Positions 50,004 to 62,900 of a DNA stretch of 64,000 bases are shown here, piece by piece. This DNA is from Drosophila miranda (lineage: Eukaryota; Arthropoda; Insecta; Diptera; Drosophilidae), in assembly GCF_003369915.1 (NCBI RefSeq), contig NC_046676.1:17714001-17778000 (forward strand), written 5' to 3'. How positions within the stretch are numbered: position 1 is the stretch's first letter; each line of letters opens with the position of its first letter. The position numbers were made by a program, and so were the translations under genes. The notes beneath the pieces were generated by a model that was given only the letters and a program-made list of their open reading frames with translations, had not been told where the DNA came from and did not search any database.

Positions 50004-50737
50004 TTAGGAGATGCTTGCGTAGACCGAGACCTCAGCTCGTGGCTTTCCACGGTGCGAGTATACGTTTTTCAAGCAGTAATCACCCTCCGGGAACGGCAGA
50101 ACTTTGGTGAGTTGCTCGTCCATAAAGCTAATCGGAAGCTTCTCCACAAATAGGTCGTGCTGTGGAAAATATAGGAGAAACCATCAATCGAGTGTAGGTA
50201 GGTATGACAGAAACTCACATCGTAGGGACAGGAATGGTTCAGGTTTGAGTAGGGAGCAATCAGCCCGAAGAAAAATCGAGTCGTCGGATTCATTTTCCCA
50301 CTCAAAGCCTTGCAGGCATCGGTGGTGAAATTAAAGAGGAACGGTTTGTAGCCGTTCAGTCTCTGGAGCACTTGAGTCCGTATCTGGAATGGCACTTTGT
50401 AATGGGAACGATCGAAGACTAGGTGAAGGAATCTACGAACTGAAGCACTCTTTATTGGGAGCATGTGGATCTTTGTGCTCACGGAGAGGTATTTGTAGGT
50501 CCGGTTGATCGACTTTAAAAAGCACTTGTCAAACTCCAAAAATTCCCGTTCCAGGGTCGTGCATTTCAGGTTGGTGAACTCGACTTTGCAGCTAACCTAC
50601 AAGAGGTATCCAGTTAGCAAATGGTTTCCAAACAGAAAATATAGATCCTTGGTTTGGTACGTCGCTCTCCTTACGCCAGCAACTGCAAATCCAAAAACGA
50701 TCAGGGAGATCAGTAAAGACGATTTGAACGTGGCCAT
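50004..50737 (-). CDS. DUF1091-family secreted protein (198 aa)
   Basis: Exons 50675-50737, 50219-50596 and 50004-50159 join in phase 0. The product starts MATFKSSLLISLIVFGFAVAG, a clear signal peptide split from the mature part by an intron. The mature part begins VSCKVEFTNLKCTTL and contains LNHSCPYD and a C-terminal FPEGDYCLKNVYSHRG segment. That order (Cys-Lys-Val-Glu-Phe-Thr-Asn-Leu-Lys-Cys, then CPYD, then P.G.Y) is the hallmark of the large Drosophila DUF1091 family, distantly ML/MD-2-like. Members are small extracellular proteins of mostly unknown role, some expressed in gustatory tissue. The length is typical. A minus-strand AATAAA at 49678-49683 could end the transcript. Confidence 0.85.
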
Positions 50738-51665
50738 TGTTCATTGACAATTAAAAACCCGTGGTGTGATTCATTTCGGGAATGATACTTTGCCAAAATT
50801 AAAAAATTGACCAAGCCGAAGTTAAGATGCTCTGGCACTCCATCGGACCTAGGGAAAGTCGGCAAAAGATTCCCTTTGTGGTATGAACGAATCTGCCCGA
50901 TTGAAGAGAGGGTATGAGAGGCAAAGCCTAATGAAAACGATTTGTCTGCTCAAGCATGAAATACATATAATCATTAGTACAAATAGACTTGATTAATACA
51001 TACGGCATGTACAGATATAGATACAAGCAACATCAATTAAAAAAATTCAACCAAAGTTGAGAAACAAAATCGAATGTAATGTTATTTTCAAAATTAAGAT
51101 ATGTTACCGCCAAATTCGTTCCGCTAAATCGCACAAAAATACCGATATTTTGTTCAACTAACTACCTGGTACATCGATAAGTAGAAACAAAGGTATATAA
51201 TATATAATTGAACGACGTGAAACAAAAGAAAAATAATCTCGATCTGCCCTAGAAGTTATATCCCACAAAAATAATAATTAATGCATGTATTGTATTCGCG
51301 AGTATGAAAGTTATTAACAAAAAATATATCGATAAATCAATTTAACATCGCACTAACTGCGAATATACGCCAGTATATATGTAAATTGTTTATAATTAGC
51401 TTTTTGTGCGAGACAGCCGATTAAATAATGCAGTTTTCTGCATAATAATTGCCAAATATTGCTTTTGCAACAAGTCAAATCAAAACTCCGAGCCGCAAAT
51501 AGTGTATGGGAACAAAAAAAAAACGCGGAAACGAAAACGCGAATAAGCGAGAAACGAGACGGGACGAGTCAAGGAAAACAAAGTGCCAAAACAGCAAGAG
51601 GGCGAGCCGAGCCGAGCCGTAACCTTCTAGAGAGACTGCGAAAACGGCATTAACTGCAATATAAT
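50738..51665. other. Divergent intergenic region, DUF1091 gene / alc
   Basis: AT-rich spacer between two divergently transcribed genes. It holds a perfect DRE (51327-51334) and a near match CATCGATA near 51174. There is no coding frame. The alc 5' UTR probably occupies the GC-richer last 150-250 bp. Confidence 0.55.
51327..51334. promoter_or_regulatory. alc: DRE (TATCGATA) upstream of alc
   Basis: A perfect DREF-binding palindrome 332 bp before the alc start codon. DRE is common in promoters of growth and metabolism genes in flies. The distance is a little large, so it may act as a proximal element rather than core promoter. Confidence 0.45.
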
Positions 51666-53149
51666 ATGGGTAACGCGGGCAGCTCCACCGTCCATATGCG
51701 AGAGCGCCACAAATCCACCGACCTCTCAACGCCAAGTTCTCCCGCACATTTTCGTGACTCGGTTTCAAGCGCAGCTGGCGGTGGTGGGGTTGTTGGGGGG
51801 GGTGCTGGGGCACATGGAGGGAGTGCAGCTTTGGCTGGAACTGGAGCGGGAGGCCAAGCTTTCTCGTTCGACAAAAAACATACAGCAGTCTTGAACGAAG
51901 GCTCATCGCAAGACGACGACGACCCGTATTATACGGGCGCGGGAGCGGCAGCTAAGCGCACAGCTGATAGCAGCGAAGCAACAGCTGTTCTACGCAGCAG
52001 CGGCAGCGGAGAGAAGTTAATCATGGATAACACCGAAGAGGAACAGCAGGCCGCTGGATCACTGCTGCCCCCACTAGCTGGCGATGTCGACGACGGCGAG
52101 CCAAAGAACACCGCCCTGCCTACAGTCCTTCGCTGGGATGGCGGCGGCAAGAACGTGACCATCTCGGGCACCTTCTCCAATTGGCGACCCATCACAATGG
52201 TCCGCAGCCATGGCAATTTTGTGACCATCATCGATCTGCCCGAGGGCGACCACCAGTACAAATTCTGTGTGGACGGCGAATGGAAGCACGATCCAAAGCT
52301 GGTGAGTCAATTAGGGAAAATCGATATTCTATTCTATATGTAAATTCGGACGCGATTCGTGGTTGGACACTCGAATGACGCAGTTACTGATTTTGCTCCG
52401 CTGTTGTGTAATCGCAGTAAACAAGAGCAGAGCAGAGCAAAAGCCCCCAGTAATCACTATTGGGTGTCGATGGGGTTGGGAGGGGGAGGCGTGTAGATAT
52501 GCGCATTTGGCCTTTTTCCTCCCTAGTTTTAGCTTTTATTTTTACTATATGAGAGAGTGTTGCGTTTTGTAAACATTCAAACTAAAACAAACAAAGAAGA
52601 AACATTTGTAATTAAGGTGTACGAATATTTATAGACACCACTGTAATGGAATGTTTAACAAGCTATAACTACAATCAATTTCCATTGCTCATGGGTTTTG
52701 CATTACAGAAAAGCGTGGATAACGATGAGGGAGAGAAGAACAATTTGGTGTCTGTGCGGCCATCCGATTTTGAGGTATTCCAAGCTCTGGCCAAAGACAG
52801 CGAGAACGTGACCAACTATGCGGAGAAGGAGTACTCGCAGGAGGTGCCGCAGGCCAAGCCCTGGGAGAAGGTGTCCGGCCCCCCAGTGCTGCCGCCACAC
52901 CTGCTGCAGGTCATACTCAACAAGGACACTCCCCTCTCGGTGAGTACTTGCTAGCCGCAATATACCGATAAACATCTCATCTTAATGGGATCCCTGTTAC
53001 AGTGCGAGCCCACATTGTTGCCTGAACCGAACCATGTGATGTTGAATCACTTGTATGCGCTATCCATCAAGGAGGGGGTAATGGTGCTGAGTGCCACGCA
53101 TCGCTATCGCAAGAAGTACGTCACGACGCTGCTCTACAAGCCCATTTAG
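51666..53149 (+). CDS. alc: AMPK beta subunit, alicorn (337 aa)
   Basis: Exons 51666-52301, 52709-52939 and 53003-53149 join in phase 0 and end KKYVTTLLYKPI. The beta subunit is the scaffold of AMP-activated kinase, binding the catalytic alpha and nucleotide-sensing gamma subunits. MGNAGS at the start is a typical N-myristoylation signal (Gly2). Residues 2-148 are low-complexity and fly-specific. Residues about 153-212 form the glycogen-binding CBM48 domain (RWDGGGKNVTISGTFSNW, then YKFCVDGEWKHDP). Residues about 225-337 are the conserved C-terminal alpha/gamma-binding domain (SDFEVFQAL, PPHLLQVILNKDTPLSCEP, NHVMLNHLYALSIKEGVMVLSATHRYRKKYVTTLLYKP). The length fits the family. Reading through the first donor would give a truncated protein ending soon after CBM48. 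Confidence 0.95.
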
Positions 53150-53727
53150 ACGATGACCAACTTTAGTCCCCTTAGGATCTAAGAATCTGGTTTTAGTGAG
53201 GGGTAATGGTAATCCATCTATCTCTCCTGTCAAATCTACTATAGCGCATGGGATGTGTATTTTATTTGTTCTCTTTATTAAGCGTTGTATTTTTTATTAG
53301 GTAAATATACGGAATTTGTAAAAATATAAGTTTATTGCATTGTGTCATACATAGGTTTTGAATATATCTCTAAGAATCGTAAGGTAATTTAAAGCTTTTT
53401 GTTCTCTATTCCAATCTGATATGTACCTAATGTCACGAATACTATTAATAATTTGGGCATCTATGCATCTATATATCCGCAACTGTCGAATTGTTGTGTC
53501 CCTGTTCTGTTCTGTTTTCTATTCCCAGACTTAAACTTTGTTTTCTGATTTTGATCACATGTGTTCGGAAAGTCTTCGGAATCGCAAACGGAATTTATGC
53601 GCAGGTAATTTTACTTATTTGAGTATGGTTTCGTTGTTAGTAAGGAAACGAAACGCCTCTAGTCAGGCAATAGTTGAGCAAGAGTATTGCCAGCGTCGTC
53701 ATCTCACCTCATTGTCATCGGCGGCTT
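53150..53727. other. Convergent 3' region between alc and the ABHD hydrolase
   Basis: AT-rich non-coding DNA shared by the 3' UTRs of two convergent genes. No coding frame is supported. Confidence 0.55.
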
Positions 53728-55096
53728 CTACATCAGCTTGACCTTGTGGTCCAGATGCTCCACCACTTCCACCTTCTTGTCCAACAGCAGGGCGGACGCA
53801 GTCAGGGCCAGGGCCTGTTTGGACTGAAACCGTTCGTACATTTTGTTGGAGGTGTGCTGAAACTCGCCATCCTCGTCAAAGAGGGCCTTGGTAAAGTACT
53901 CCGTGAACAGTCGACCCATGTATTGATCCCTGGTGGACGGCCACCAGCCCTCTAGGAAACCGATGTGGCCTCCGCGCGCCGTGATAACAATTGCCACATG
54001 GGTACACTGATTGGCCGCCTTGACGGGGATGGCGTCCAACGGTTGGAACGGATCATCGGCAGCGCTCAGGCAGAGTAGCGGCACTGATATTTGATCCAGC
54101 TTGTTGTGGAGCGTCGCATCCGAGTAGTAGTCGTTGACATGGGCATACCCGAACTGCTTGGCGGTGAACAGCTCATCGAACTCCTTGATGGTCTTGCAGC
54201 GCAGGATGCGCTGTATGTCAATGTCCGAGTCCTGATAGATTTCCCTGTAAATGTCCAAATGGTTGCGCAAGGTGCGGCACAGACTGCCAGCGAGATGACG
54301 ACCGAGCAAGCTGTTGATTACTGGCTTTTCAATGCTAGCGCTGCCCTTGTGGACATCCCACGGCACAGATATGATCTTGGCCGCCGACAGAAAGCTGCGG
54401 GCCTCGTCGCTCTTGCGCGCCAAATAGTTGCCCAATATCAGACCTCCCATGGAGATGCCTGTGGCCCCCAGTTTGCACTGAGCCGGCAAAACTCTCCTCA
54501 CGTGCTGGACCACCTCGCAGAGATCCTCACAATTAGCGGCACAGTAGAGCCGCGGCGTCTTCAGCTCAATGCCGCCGAGGCCGCGATTGTTAAAGACCAC
54601 CACACGCATCCCAGACTGTTTGGCGGCGAAGACCAGACACTTGATGTACTCCGCCTGCGACTCGCCGGTCAGTCCGGGCAGTATGAGAATACAGGGGGCA
54701 TTCACGTTGCAATCCTCCTCCATCCAGTCAAGGGCCACCTCTCCGCCATCCGTCAGGCTGAGAATCTCGCGGCGGTAATTGACGCGCGGCAGACTCTTGG
54801 AGCGCAGCAGGCTCGCAAGAACGGTCTGGGCACGGCTCTCAACGCACCAGAAAGTGGGCCAGTACTTGTTCTCCAGGGTGGGCACCTTCCGAATCAGGTA
54901 CTGCTTGAACGGCCCGTCCGAACAAGCGATTATCGGTCGCTGTAATTACACCGCATTAGTCAGCCGCGGTACATGACGACATCGCACTCACCTTGACCAC
55001 CTGGATTAGGTAATAGACTACATAGGCAATAATGGCCAGGCCGAGCACATGAAGACGCGGCAGGTTGGAGAGGTACGCGTACATCGAGTAGAACAT
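53728..55096 (-). CDS. Hydr1: ABHD1/3-type alpha/beta hydrolase (438 aa), Hydr1-like
   Basis: Two exons, 54992-55096 and 53728-54939, joined in phase 0. Residues 1-35 contain a hydrophobic segment (HVLGLAIIAYVVYYLIQVV), a probable signal anchor. The catalytic domain shows ILILPGLTGES (oxyanion region), the nucleophile elbow GISMGG with Ser198, the acid in SAADDPFQP (Asp330 or 331) and His360 in GGHIGFLEG. This is the arrangement of membrane-bound ABHD1/ABHD3 lipases, which in vertebrates act on medium-chain or oxidised phospholipids. The length is usual for the family. The symbol Hydr1 is given because fly Hydr1 is the ABHD1/3 orthologue and I recall its CG number adjoining that of alc. Hydr2 (ABHD2-like) is less likely. 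Confidence 0.85.
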
Positions 55097-56913
55097 CGCG
55101 ACTGGCTCTGAGTGAAACGTTCTTACTGCTAACTCGGAACTTTGGACACGACACCGAGACGGGCGGGAACTGGTGGAACGGTGGAAGGGAAGGAAGGGTG
55201 GAATCAAATCAGGAATGAAATCATTTATAACAAAGCGCTGCGCTGCAAAGCTGCAATTGTTGTGTGAATGAAATTGTCCACAGCCACTGGTTGTTATCGC
55301 TAAGTACGATAGTACTTGGACAAGGAGGAGGCGGCATATCTAATTGTGCCCGCCGTATGTATTTAATGTATGCATATGGATTTTGATTGAACGAGTCAGC
55401 GCCGCACATGCCTTGAATGGGACACTCAAGTTTTGTTAACAGCCTTATCACTCTCACTCACAGCAGTTCTCGGCGGGGTTGTAGTTGATGATGATGATGA
55501 TAGTGGCTGCTGCTGCTGCTTCTCCTGCCAGCACTGCCGGACTGCAGGCGTACAGCCAAGACGGCACAGCCGCGACTTGTGCATAGCAAGTCGGAGAGAT
55601 TGTAGTAGACGGCTGCCACCTTTAGGTGCGGACCGCGGGCAAGAGCACACAACATGGCTACGGGCTGGCAATCGGCAATCAAGCCTTATCTAAAGCTACA
55701 CTAATGCTTATCACTACGATACTGTGATATGAGAAGAGTTTGCACTACAAGTGCTATTGCTACAATTTATGGTCCGGTCACCGCCAATTTTACAGCTTTG
55801 CATAACGGTCCGTAAATGTGCGCTTACCTTGAAAAGTGGAAATACAAATTTTGAAATAAAATTTAGACAATAATTTAAACGCTTTGTATATGAATAGTGA
55901 TGTGAAAAACAAGTGTGAGAACAAAGCCTGTTTGGGTTAGCTGCAGTGGGTATATTGATATTGGCCCGGGCTAGACGGCTTCATCACGTGCACGCCGCAC
56001 GAAACAAAATCAATAGACGGAGCAGGGACGCGACCGTGGGTCCGAGTGAGCACCGATTGGTTATTGGCATATTTAGTGGGTGTTATAGGTGCCTTGCCTG
56101 GCAATTACCGTGCCAAGAATGACGAAACCGAATAGAATACATGCGGATGTATACTATATCACTCTTTGCTTACTTCTTTGCTGTACTTTTTTCGCTGGGG
56201 ACCACAATTATTTTTTTGTACTGCAAGCAATTGCAATGACGCTGACACGCACTTATGTAACCTTAAAAATATTAAGCATTTTTATTGCGCACAACCAGCT
56301 AAACTATATGAACAAAACCAAATTGTTTGTTGTTGTAAAAATTGATAATATGTGCACACAAACAGAAATATAGGGGACGCCAATAACTCAAATCTAGCCA
56401 CCATTCGATAGCAATACAACAGCTGATCGGATGCACATCCGATCCATCGATAACACCGTACAGCTGTTCGATAGTTGCGATAGTTCGATAGCGCATATTC
56501 GATACAACGTCGTCGGGTGCGTTTCGCGTTGTTGCCTTCCCTTCTAATTTCTTGCATAAAATAAAGCTTAAGCTAAGGGTTTCAAGTGAATTATTAAATT
56601 TTGTGGCCAGCATTTTATTGTGCAGTGATCCCCTTCCCTGAGTGCAAGTAGTCGAGCAGGGCAGAATTTGTGCGAAAGAAAACAACACAACCAAAATGAT
56701 TCAATGACGTCGCGAAACGAATCCGAATCGACAAAGAGAAAGAGCAAGAAAAGTGGCCTGTATCTTTCTCCCGCATGCTGCTGCTGCTAGGCTGGTTGAC
56801 AGCATAATCATTATTAAAATTGTGTGAAAACAGCCTAAATTGGGACAACAAACTTAAATCAATATCTTAAAGAGAGGAAAACATGTGCTGCTAAACGCCA
56901 ACTACACATCATA
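55097..56913. other. Divergent promoter region, hydrolase / DENND1 gene
   Basis: About 1.8 kb with no convincing coding frame. It holds the 5' UTR and promoter of the hydrolase (left) and of the DENND1-like gene (right). A cluster of CGATAG/CGATAA words lies at 56405-56500, including CATCGATA (7 of 8 DRE bases) at 56445-56452. A GAT/GCT microsatellite lies near 55487-55520. Confidence 0.5.
56405..56500. promoter_or_regulatory. DRE-like CGATA cluster upstream of the DENND1 gene
   Basis: At least five CGATA words occur within 100 bp (TTCGATAGC, CATCGATAAC, TTCGATAGTTGCGATAG, TTCGATAGC). This looks like a DREF-responsive region about 450 bp before the start codon. Confidence 0.35.
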
Positions 56914-59900
56914 ATGGGGTCGCGTATCAAGTGAGTATTCCCCAGGCTGCTGTTTGCTGCTGGCCTGCAGTGGGCGTTTCGCTTGGCTGCCGCCTGCCTG
57001 ACTGTCTGACAGTCAGTGATAGAGCCCACTTTTCGCCCCATACTCTCACGACGAGTCGTGCCTAGTATAGCATTTGTAAATGAACTAACACCCCACTTCA
57101 TGATTGTTGTGTTCTGTTCTGTGCTTGGCTCGACAGGAACGATGTGAAGAAACTCTTTGAGTTTTGGTGCGAAATCAAGCCCACACCCGGCCTGGAGCGA
57201 GGGACAAGCCCACGGAACGGCGCCGCCGCCACTCCTGCTGGTGTGATCGTGGAGAGCTTCCCGGAAGGATTCCGCGATAAAGAGGTGCTAACCGGCATAC
57301 CATCGTTTGCGTTTCCCTGCGATCTCGAAAGGTGCGTATACCCACAGCTCCCTTCCTTCGCTCTATATACATATGTAGGTTTGCTCTTTGCGTGTTTCCG
57401 GTCACTTGGCATTAGTCAGAGACGTCCATTTATAAGCAATATGCAACACACTGGCACTGGCACAGGCTGCCTTTTGCGCAAGACTCACCGTCGACTTTGG
57501 CATCGCGCGCGATCATCGCATAGACAACAGCAACAAAAACAACAACAGAAAAATACCTAGCTGCCTGTTAATGTTCCATTGATGATTCATGCGCCCCACG
57601 AAACAATCCGACCCGACCGACCACTTCCACTCCATTCCGTCCATGAAGCGTACAGTACATACATATGTATAACCTGTTGTGCCGTTGTGTTTTTGGCATT
57701 TGTTTACACGGCCAGCTCGCAGAATGTATGATCATTATTCTTATTCAATGCTCTTTTTTGTGGAAGCGTTGAACACAACCATTCGTCGTTTTATTTCCTG
57801 GATTGTCGTCTGTTACTGTATCAATCTGATGTGGCACTACGTCAGCAGTGGTCCGCGGCCCTTGGACTTAGTCATGAACAAAATCATGGCTCCCTTTCGA
57901 AATATTTACCCCTTAGCTTTATCTCTGCAGTTGAAAATCCAACAATTTTAAGCAATTATATTTACTGTTCTTCGCTACAATCGCTACAAGCCAATTATAG
58001 CAACAAATATTTGCTGAAAACGCTCTGACCTACAGTTTATCAATATTTTGTTGAGTTTTCTCTCACACTCGCAGAGCAGGCGTAGCCCTGCGATAATGAA
58101 AGTCAAGTCCAAGTCAATGTACCGACCATCCGCACATCCAATTTCCTTGTCCCCAACACCCGCATGAGTTGCGCTTTGTCCGTTGTTTGTCGTCGGCCGT
58201 CTGCCTTTGCATATTAAATTAAATAATGACACGATCCGATCCGAAGCACTTAAATCTAACAACTCTTTATGTAACGCTCCGCAAAGCGCAGAAAAGACTC
58301 GACACGAGAAATATGCAAATCTGGTGGACGGACAATGGGAAACGTGCGCTCTGGTAATGAGACTTTGCTCCATCATTGTGGGTTGATATTGCGAAATTGC
58401 GATTTATTTTGAATGCTTAAATGCAAAAGAGTTGGCGATTTCAATGCATAATTATTATTAAATCGAAAAGAGACGGACTACGATGAAAGCGACGGTAGCA
58501 TTTGCGGGGTTTACATTATTGCTACTCAAGCTATATTTACGCTCCTCTCAACCGCACTTACCCTTATATTTTATATCCCGATCTATGATCCTCCGTGAAT
58601 AGAATAGCCAAATCTGGTTGTAAGTTCCTACACAGCCCAAATGACCAATAAAACCATGTGACAGCAAAGAAGTATCATTCTTTAGGTTGAAAACTTCCAA
58701 GGTATCCGTTTCGGATCCCTTCATTTTAGAAGTACGAGTATCATTTCTTGATAAGAGATTCATCAAAATTTGTTGAATCACTTGGAAAGCTGTTGATCAA
58801 TTCACAGAAAACGATGATAGTCGTGGACAATGTCTATAATAATTGCATTTGTAGAAGAACAAAATGGAACAGATAGGGTATTATAAAAGGCGCTAAAAAG
58901 TGCTGCACAAAACACTGGCAAGCTCAACGAGCGGAGTAAACGAAATTCAAATGATTTGTATGTTTTAATAATTAATTTTGAATTCACATCAGACGTTTTG
59001 TGCGGCTTTTGTGCTGTTGTTGTTGTTGCTGTTGTGGTTGGCGTGGTCAGTGCGCTGCGAAATCGCGTTTATTTGGGTTAAGAGTCGAAAAAAAGAAGAC
59101 GAAAGCAGACTTAACGCGCCAACGGTTAACATTAGTCACTGAAGTGCGCGCCCAAGACGGTTGGGGGTCGGTCTGTTCTTCGCGTTTTTTTTTTTTTTTT
59201 TTTTTTTTATTGGGAAAACAATTTATATTTATAAAATAACAGTTATGGCTGGGAAGGGGGTGGGGGGGGGGGGGGGGTGGGTCCGCTCCCGCGGGAGCGT
59301 GTAGTAACACATCTGTTCAACCGTTGGGCATAATGCATGACAAGGCCATGTGATGGTTGGATGACGCGCTTCCAAGCCGATGCTAACAGGGCAAACGATT
59401 CATGTATGGCTTTCCAGGGGAATTGGCAAACTATAGACTACTTTTGACCTAAAAAAAGTGATACAAGACTGTCCAGAGTAATGTAGATCCTGTTGCATGA
59501 CAAACTACTATTGTGTATGCTTTGTAAATTGGAAAAGAAAGCTATGAAACGCACTGTAGCCTTAGTTTAACTGATGACCGAGATTTGAAAACGTTTCTTT
59601 TGAATAAACCCAATTGTGCTTCATCTTTAATCATCTACACAGCGACTCGGTGCAATCGTATTCGTTTGTCCACACCACAGGCGACTCAAAATGGCGTTTT
59701 GGCTTCTGTCGACACGATCCCAAGGCGAAAACTGCGATGGTTCTGATCACCTACTTGCCGTGGCACGATACCTTCCTGAAACTGTTGCCCGTGCTGGCGG
59801 AGCTGAAGCGAACCGATGCGAATGGCTTCAGGACGTTCCTGTCGGAGGCCTACAATCGTGGAGTGCCCGATTCGGGCGGCAGTCTGACGGTCTTCTATAA

Positions 59901-62900
59901 CAGCGGACGGAGTGTAAGTGCAATGGGAATCCACACATCCACATCAATGTAGTAATCCAAGTTGTATCCCTATTTTTAACAGCATTTTATGTTCGAGCGT
60001 CCGCTGCAGTTCCAGTTGCCCAGCATGCCGGAAAACGTGAGTGTCCAGCTGAATCTTATTTGGAATTTAATTGAACATCAACCTCGTTATTTGTTGCAGC
60101 ACAATCTCAGTCTTTACTACAACTTTGTGGATCCCAAGGAGATGATAGCTGTGTTTGCGGCCATGCTGGCCGAGCGGCGGATCATATTCACCTCGCGACA
60201 CCTGGATCGCCTTTCCTCGTGCATACAGGCAGCCAATGCATTCCTATTCCCCATGGTCTGGCAGCACATATTCATCCCGGTGCTGCCGTGGGAATTCAAA
60301 GACTACCTGGGGGCCCCCATGCCATATTTAATTGGTGTGCCAAAACCTGTGCTCGAAACTGTACGTAGATGGAGGCCGCATTTATTGCGATAAATGATTA
60401 CTATTTCGTTGCACTTTCAACAGGTATCCGAGGATGAGCTCGGGGAAGTTGTGATCTTAAACTGTGATACGAAGACATTTGAAAGTCCCTTTGACGATGT
60501 TCACGATATGCCCGCGGAGATTGTGTCGCAGCTGAAGAAGCATCTGAATCACACGCAGGACCACATTGGGGATCGCATCTCGAAGATATTTCTGAATGCG
60601 CTGGTGCAGCTGATTGGCGGCTATCGGGACGCCGTTGAGTACCATGAGACTAGCAAGACGTTCAACCACGACAAATTCATTGAATCTCGGCCGGCCCATT
60701 TGCGGCCATTTCTTGCCAAAATGATGGAGCTACAGATCTTTGCACAGTTCATCGATGATCGCCTGAAGATGCTCAACAGCGGCCTTGGCTTCTCCGACGA
60801 ATTCGAGCTGGAGACCGTGCGCTATGCGGAGAAGATGCGCAAGCGTGGCCGCAACTTTCTGAAGAATGTCAAGGACAAGGTGAGCCGCACTGGAGCGCCA
60901 ACCGCTAGCTTCTAGCTGCTAGCCGCTAGCTGCTAGCCGCTAGCCCATCGCCATATCCATCCACCGCAGCCCATCCCATTCCTCAGCACATTCCCACCAC
61001 CAACAAGAATCATCCCCCATACAGTTGTCGGGTTTGGAAGAGGAACGAACGCAATAATGCTCTGCCGCTAACAGACCTTGCCTGTTACAGCCATACTCTT
61101 AAGTTTCCCATTTCCCACTATTACCCATTCTCCCATTGATATTCTTACATTTAATTTGATCTATTTCGCAGTATTATTTGGGAAAGCGCAGTGTTTCGCA
61201 AGTGTTTGCCAAGAACTTGTATACAATACAAAGTCCAGTCCATCAATAGCAAATACCAAAATCCAAACGAGTAGACTGTAACTCTCTCCCCCCAACACCT
61301 CACAGCCAACTTTACCTCTATATCTCTGAAAAAATGTTAGTTCAATATAAAATTATATGCCTAAACGAATTGTCGTCCTAACAACAAGCGAATGCAACCA
61401 CAACTGCACTTAACTCAATTTCCTGTTTGGCAAAAACCAAAATCAGTTATCAACCGTTTTCTACGTACATCAAATTGTTGAGAATGTTTAGTTAGTTCGT
61501 GTTTTGTATGCCTGATAATACATTTTGTCTGTGTCGTTGGCATTTTGAACAGAATCACTAGCCTAAACAGGATCCTTCAGTCTATATTTTTAGACTGCGA
61601 AAGCTTTGATAAGCCTGTACAACAGCGGCTGGCACGACCGGGCACATTGATGCTCGACACTCGCAAGCGAATAGTACAAAAACAACATACATGTCCTGTG
61701 TATGATTCTATATTCTAGTTTCGCCGTTGTTGTTGTTGAACTGCTCCCAAATTTAAGAAGCGTGCCGTGCCCACCGCTGCTTTAGAACATTGTTGGTTAT
61801 GGTTTTTGTTGAATAAACGCAGGCTTTTTTCGTACTAATACAAAAACACTCTCTATAAGGACTAACCGTCAAGAACACAAAACGTTTGTACAGGCACCTT
61901 TATCATCGCTTTCTATCCTAACATTCTCATAGTCTATTCTGGCTAATAATTTTAGAACTTCTCTCACGCTGTAGTCTCCACCAAACTAGGTACTAACTCA
62001 TAGCCATCATTCTGTCCATCATTCCATTCATTCATTCCATGGGGAGCTAGTAAGTTCTGTCAAAACTGACTTTGAACCCTCCCCAAAAGCGCTCGCTGAT
62101 CTCGAATCCTAATCATCACTCGTCAAGCCTCATTGCCCTCATAGCTATCAGCAGTGCCATCGAAACCATTAAGCGTAGTGTTAGTTTAAGCGTAGCTTTA
62201 GGCTTAATAGCCCAGCAGTGGGACCTCATTATCTCTCATTCACATTGTATATCGCCCGTGTCCGTATCCGTGTCTCCGTCTCGTCTCTCTTTCATATGCC
62301 GCTTGGAACTCAACTCTCATGCCACCCACGTAATCCGCACCCGCTGTGTACTACTGTGCTTCTTCTGTACTACTTGCTCTCGTTTCGCTTCGTTTCGTTT
62401 CGTTTTGTTGCTTCGGTGACGTCTCCGCTCCCTCAGACTAATCCTGCTGTTAAGTCTGCAGTCAAATCGGTGAGTGGTTCAAGCCCCTAGTTATTAATAC
62501 CTGAATGATGTCTCTTTGCGTGGCCTTCTGCAATGGTGATAATCCTCTCGCTAACCTGTGTGTTTTGCCATCCATCCTTCAGGTGAAGGACGGATCGCGG
62601 GGCATGAAGACCGCCTACAAGGGCTTCAAGACCAAGCTGCGGGAGAACGGCAACCAGTTCGGCGGAACCAACTTTCACTTTGGCCTGAACTCGCCCACCC
62701 ACTCGGACCGACCGGACGGCGGAAGTGGGGGATACGTGCACAGCGGCAGGGCCCTTGGAGCGGCCCACCACTCGGCACCCAGTTCTCCAGTAACCAGTAA
62801 GCGGCTGGACAATGGAATCGGAGGCATCCAATGCACGGGCACCGGCCTCGGCCTCGGAAGTGGCAGCAGCAGCACTCACACAAACGGCTCGCTGGCCAGG

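Noticed and set aside
52302..52343. Read-through end of alc exon 1 (VSQLGKIDILFYM), which faintly resembles the VTSQLGT segment of mammalian AMPK beta
   Set aside because: The donor GTGAGTCAA is excellent and the downstream exon aligns to the conserved C-terminal domain in phase. The resemblance is probably coincidence.
54091..54945. 284-residue plus-strand frame opposite the hydrolase
   Set aside because: Antisense shadow of a conserved catalytic domain with intact triad.
55433..55693. 86-residue frame with a poly-Asp and poly-Cys run
   Set aside because: Produced by GAT and TGC microsatellites in a promoter region, with no supporting signals.
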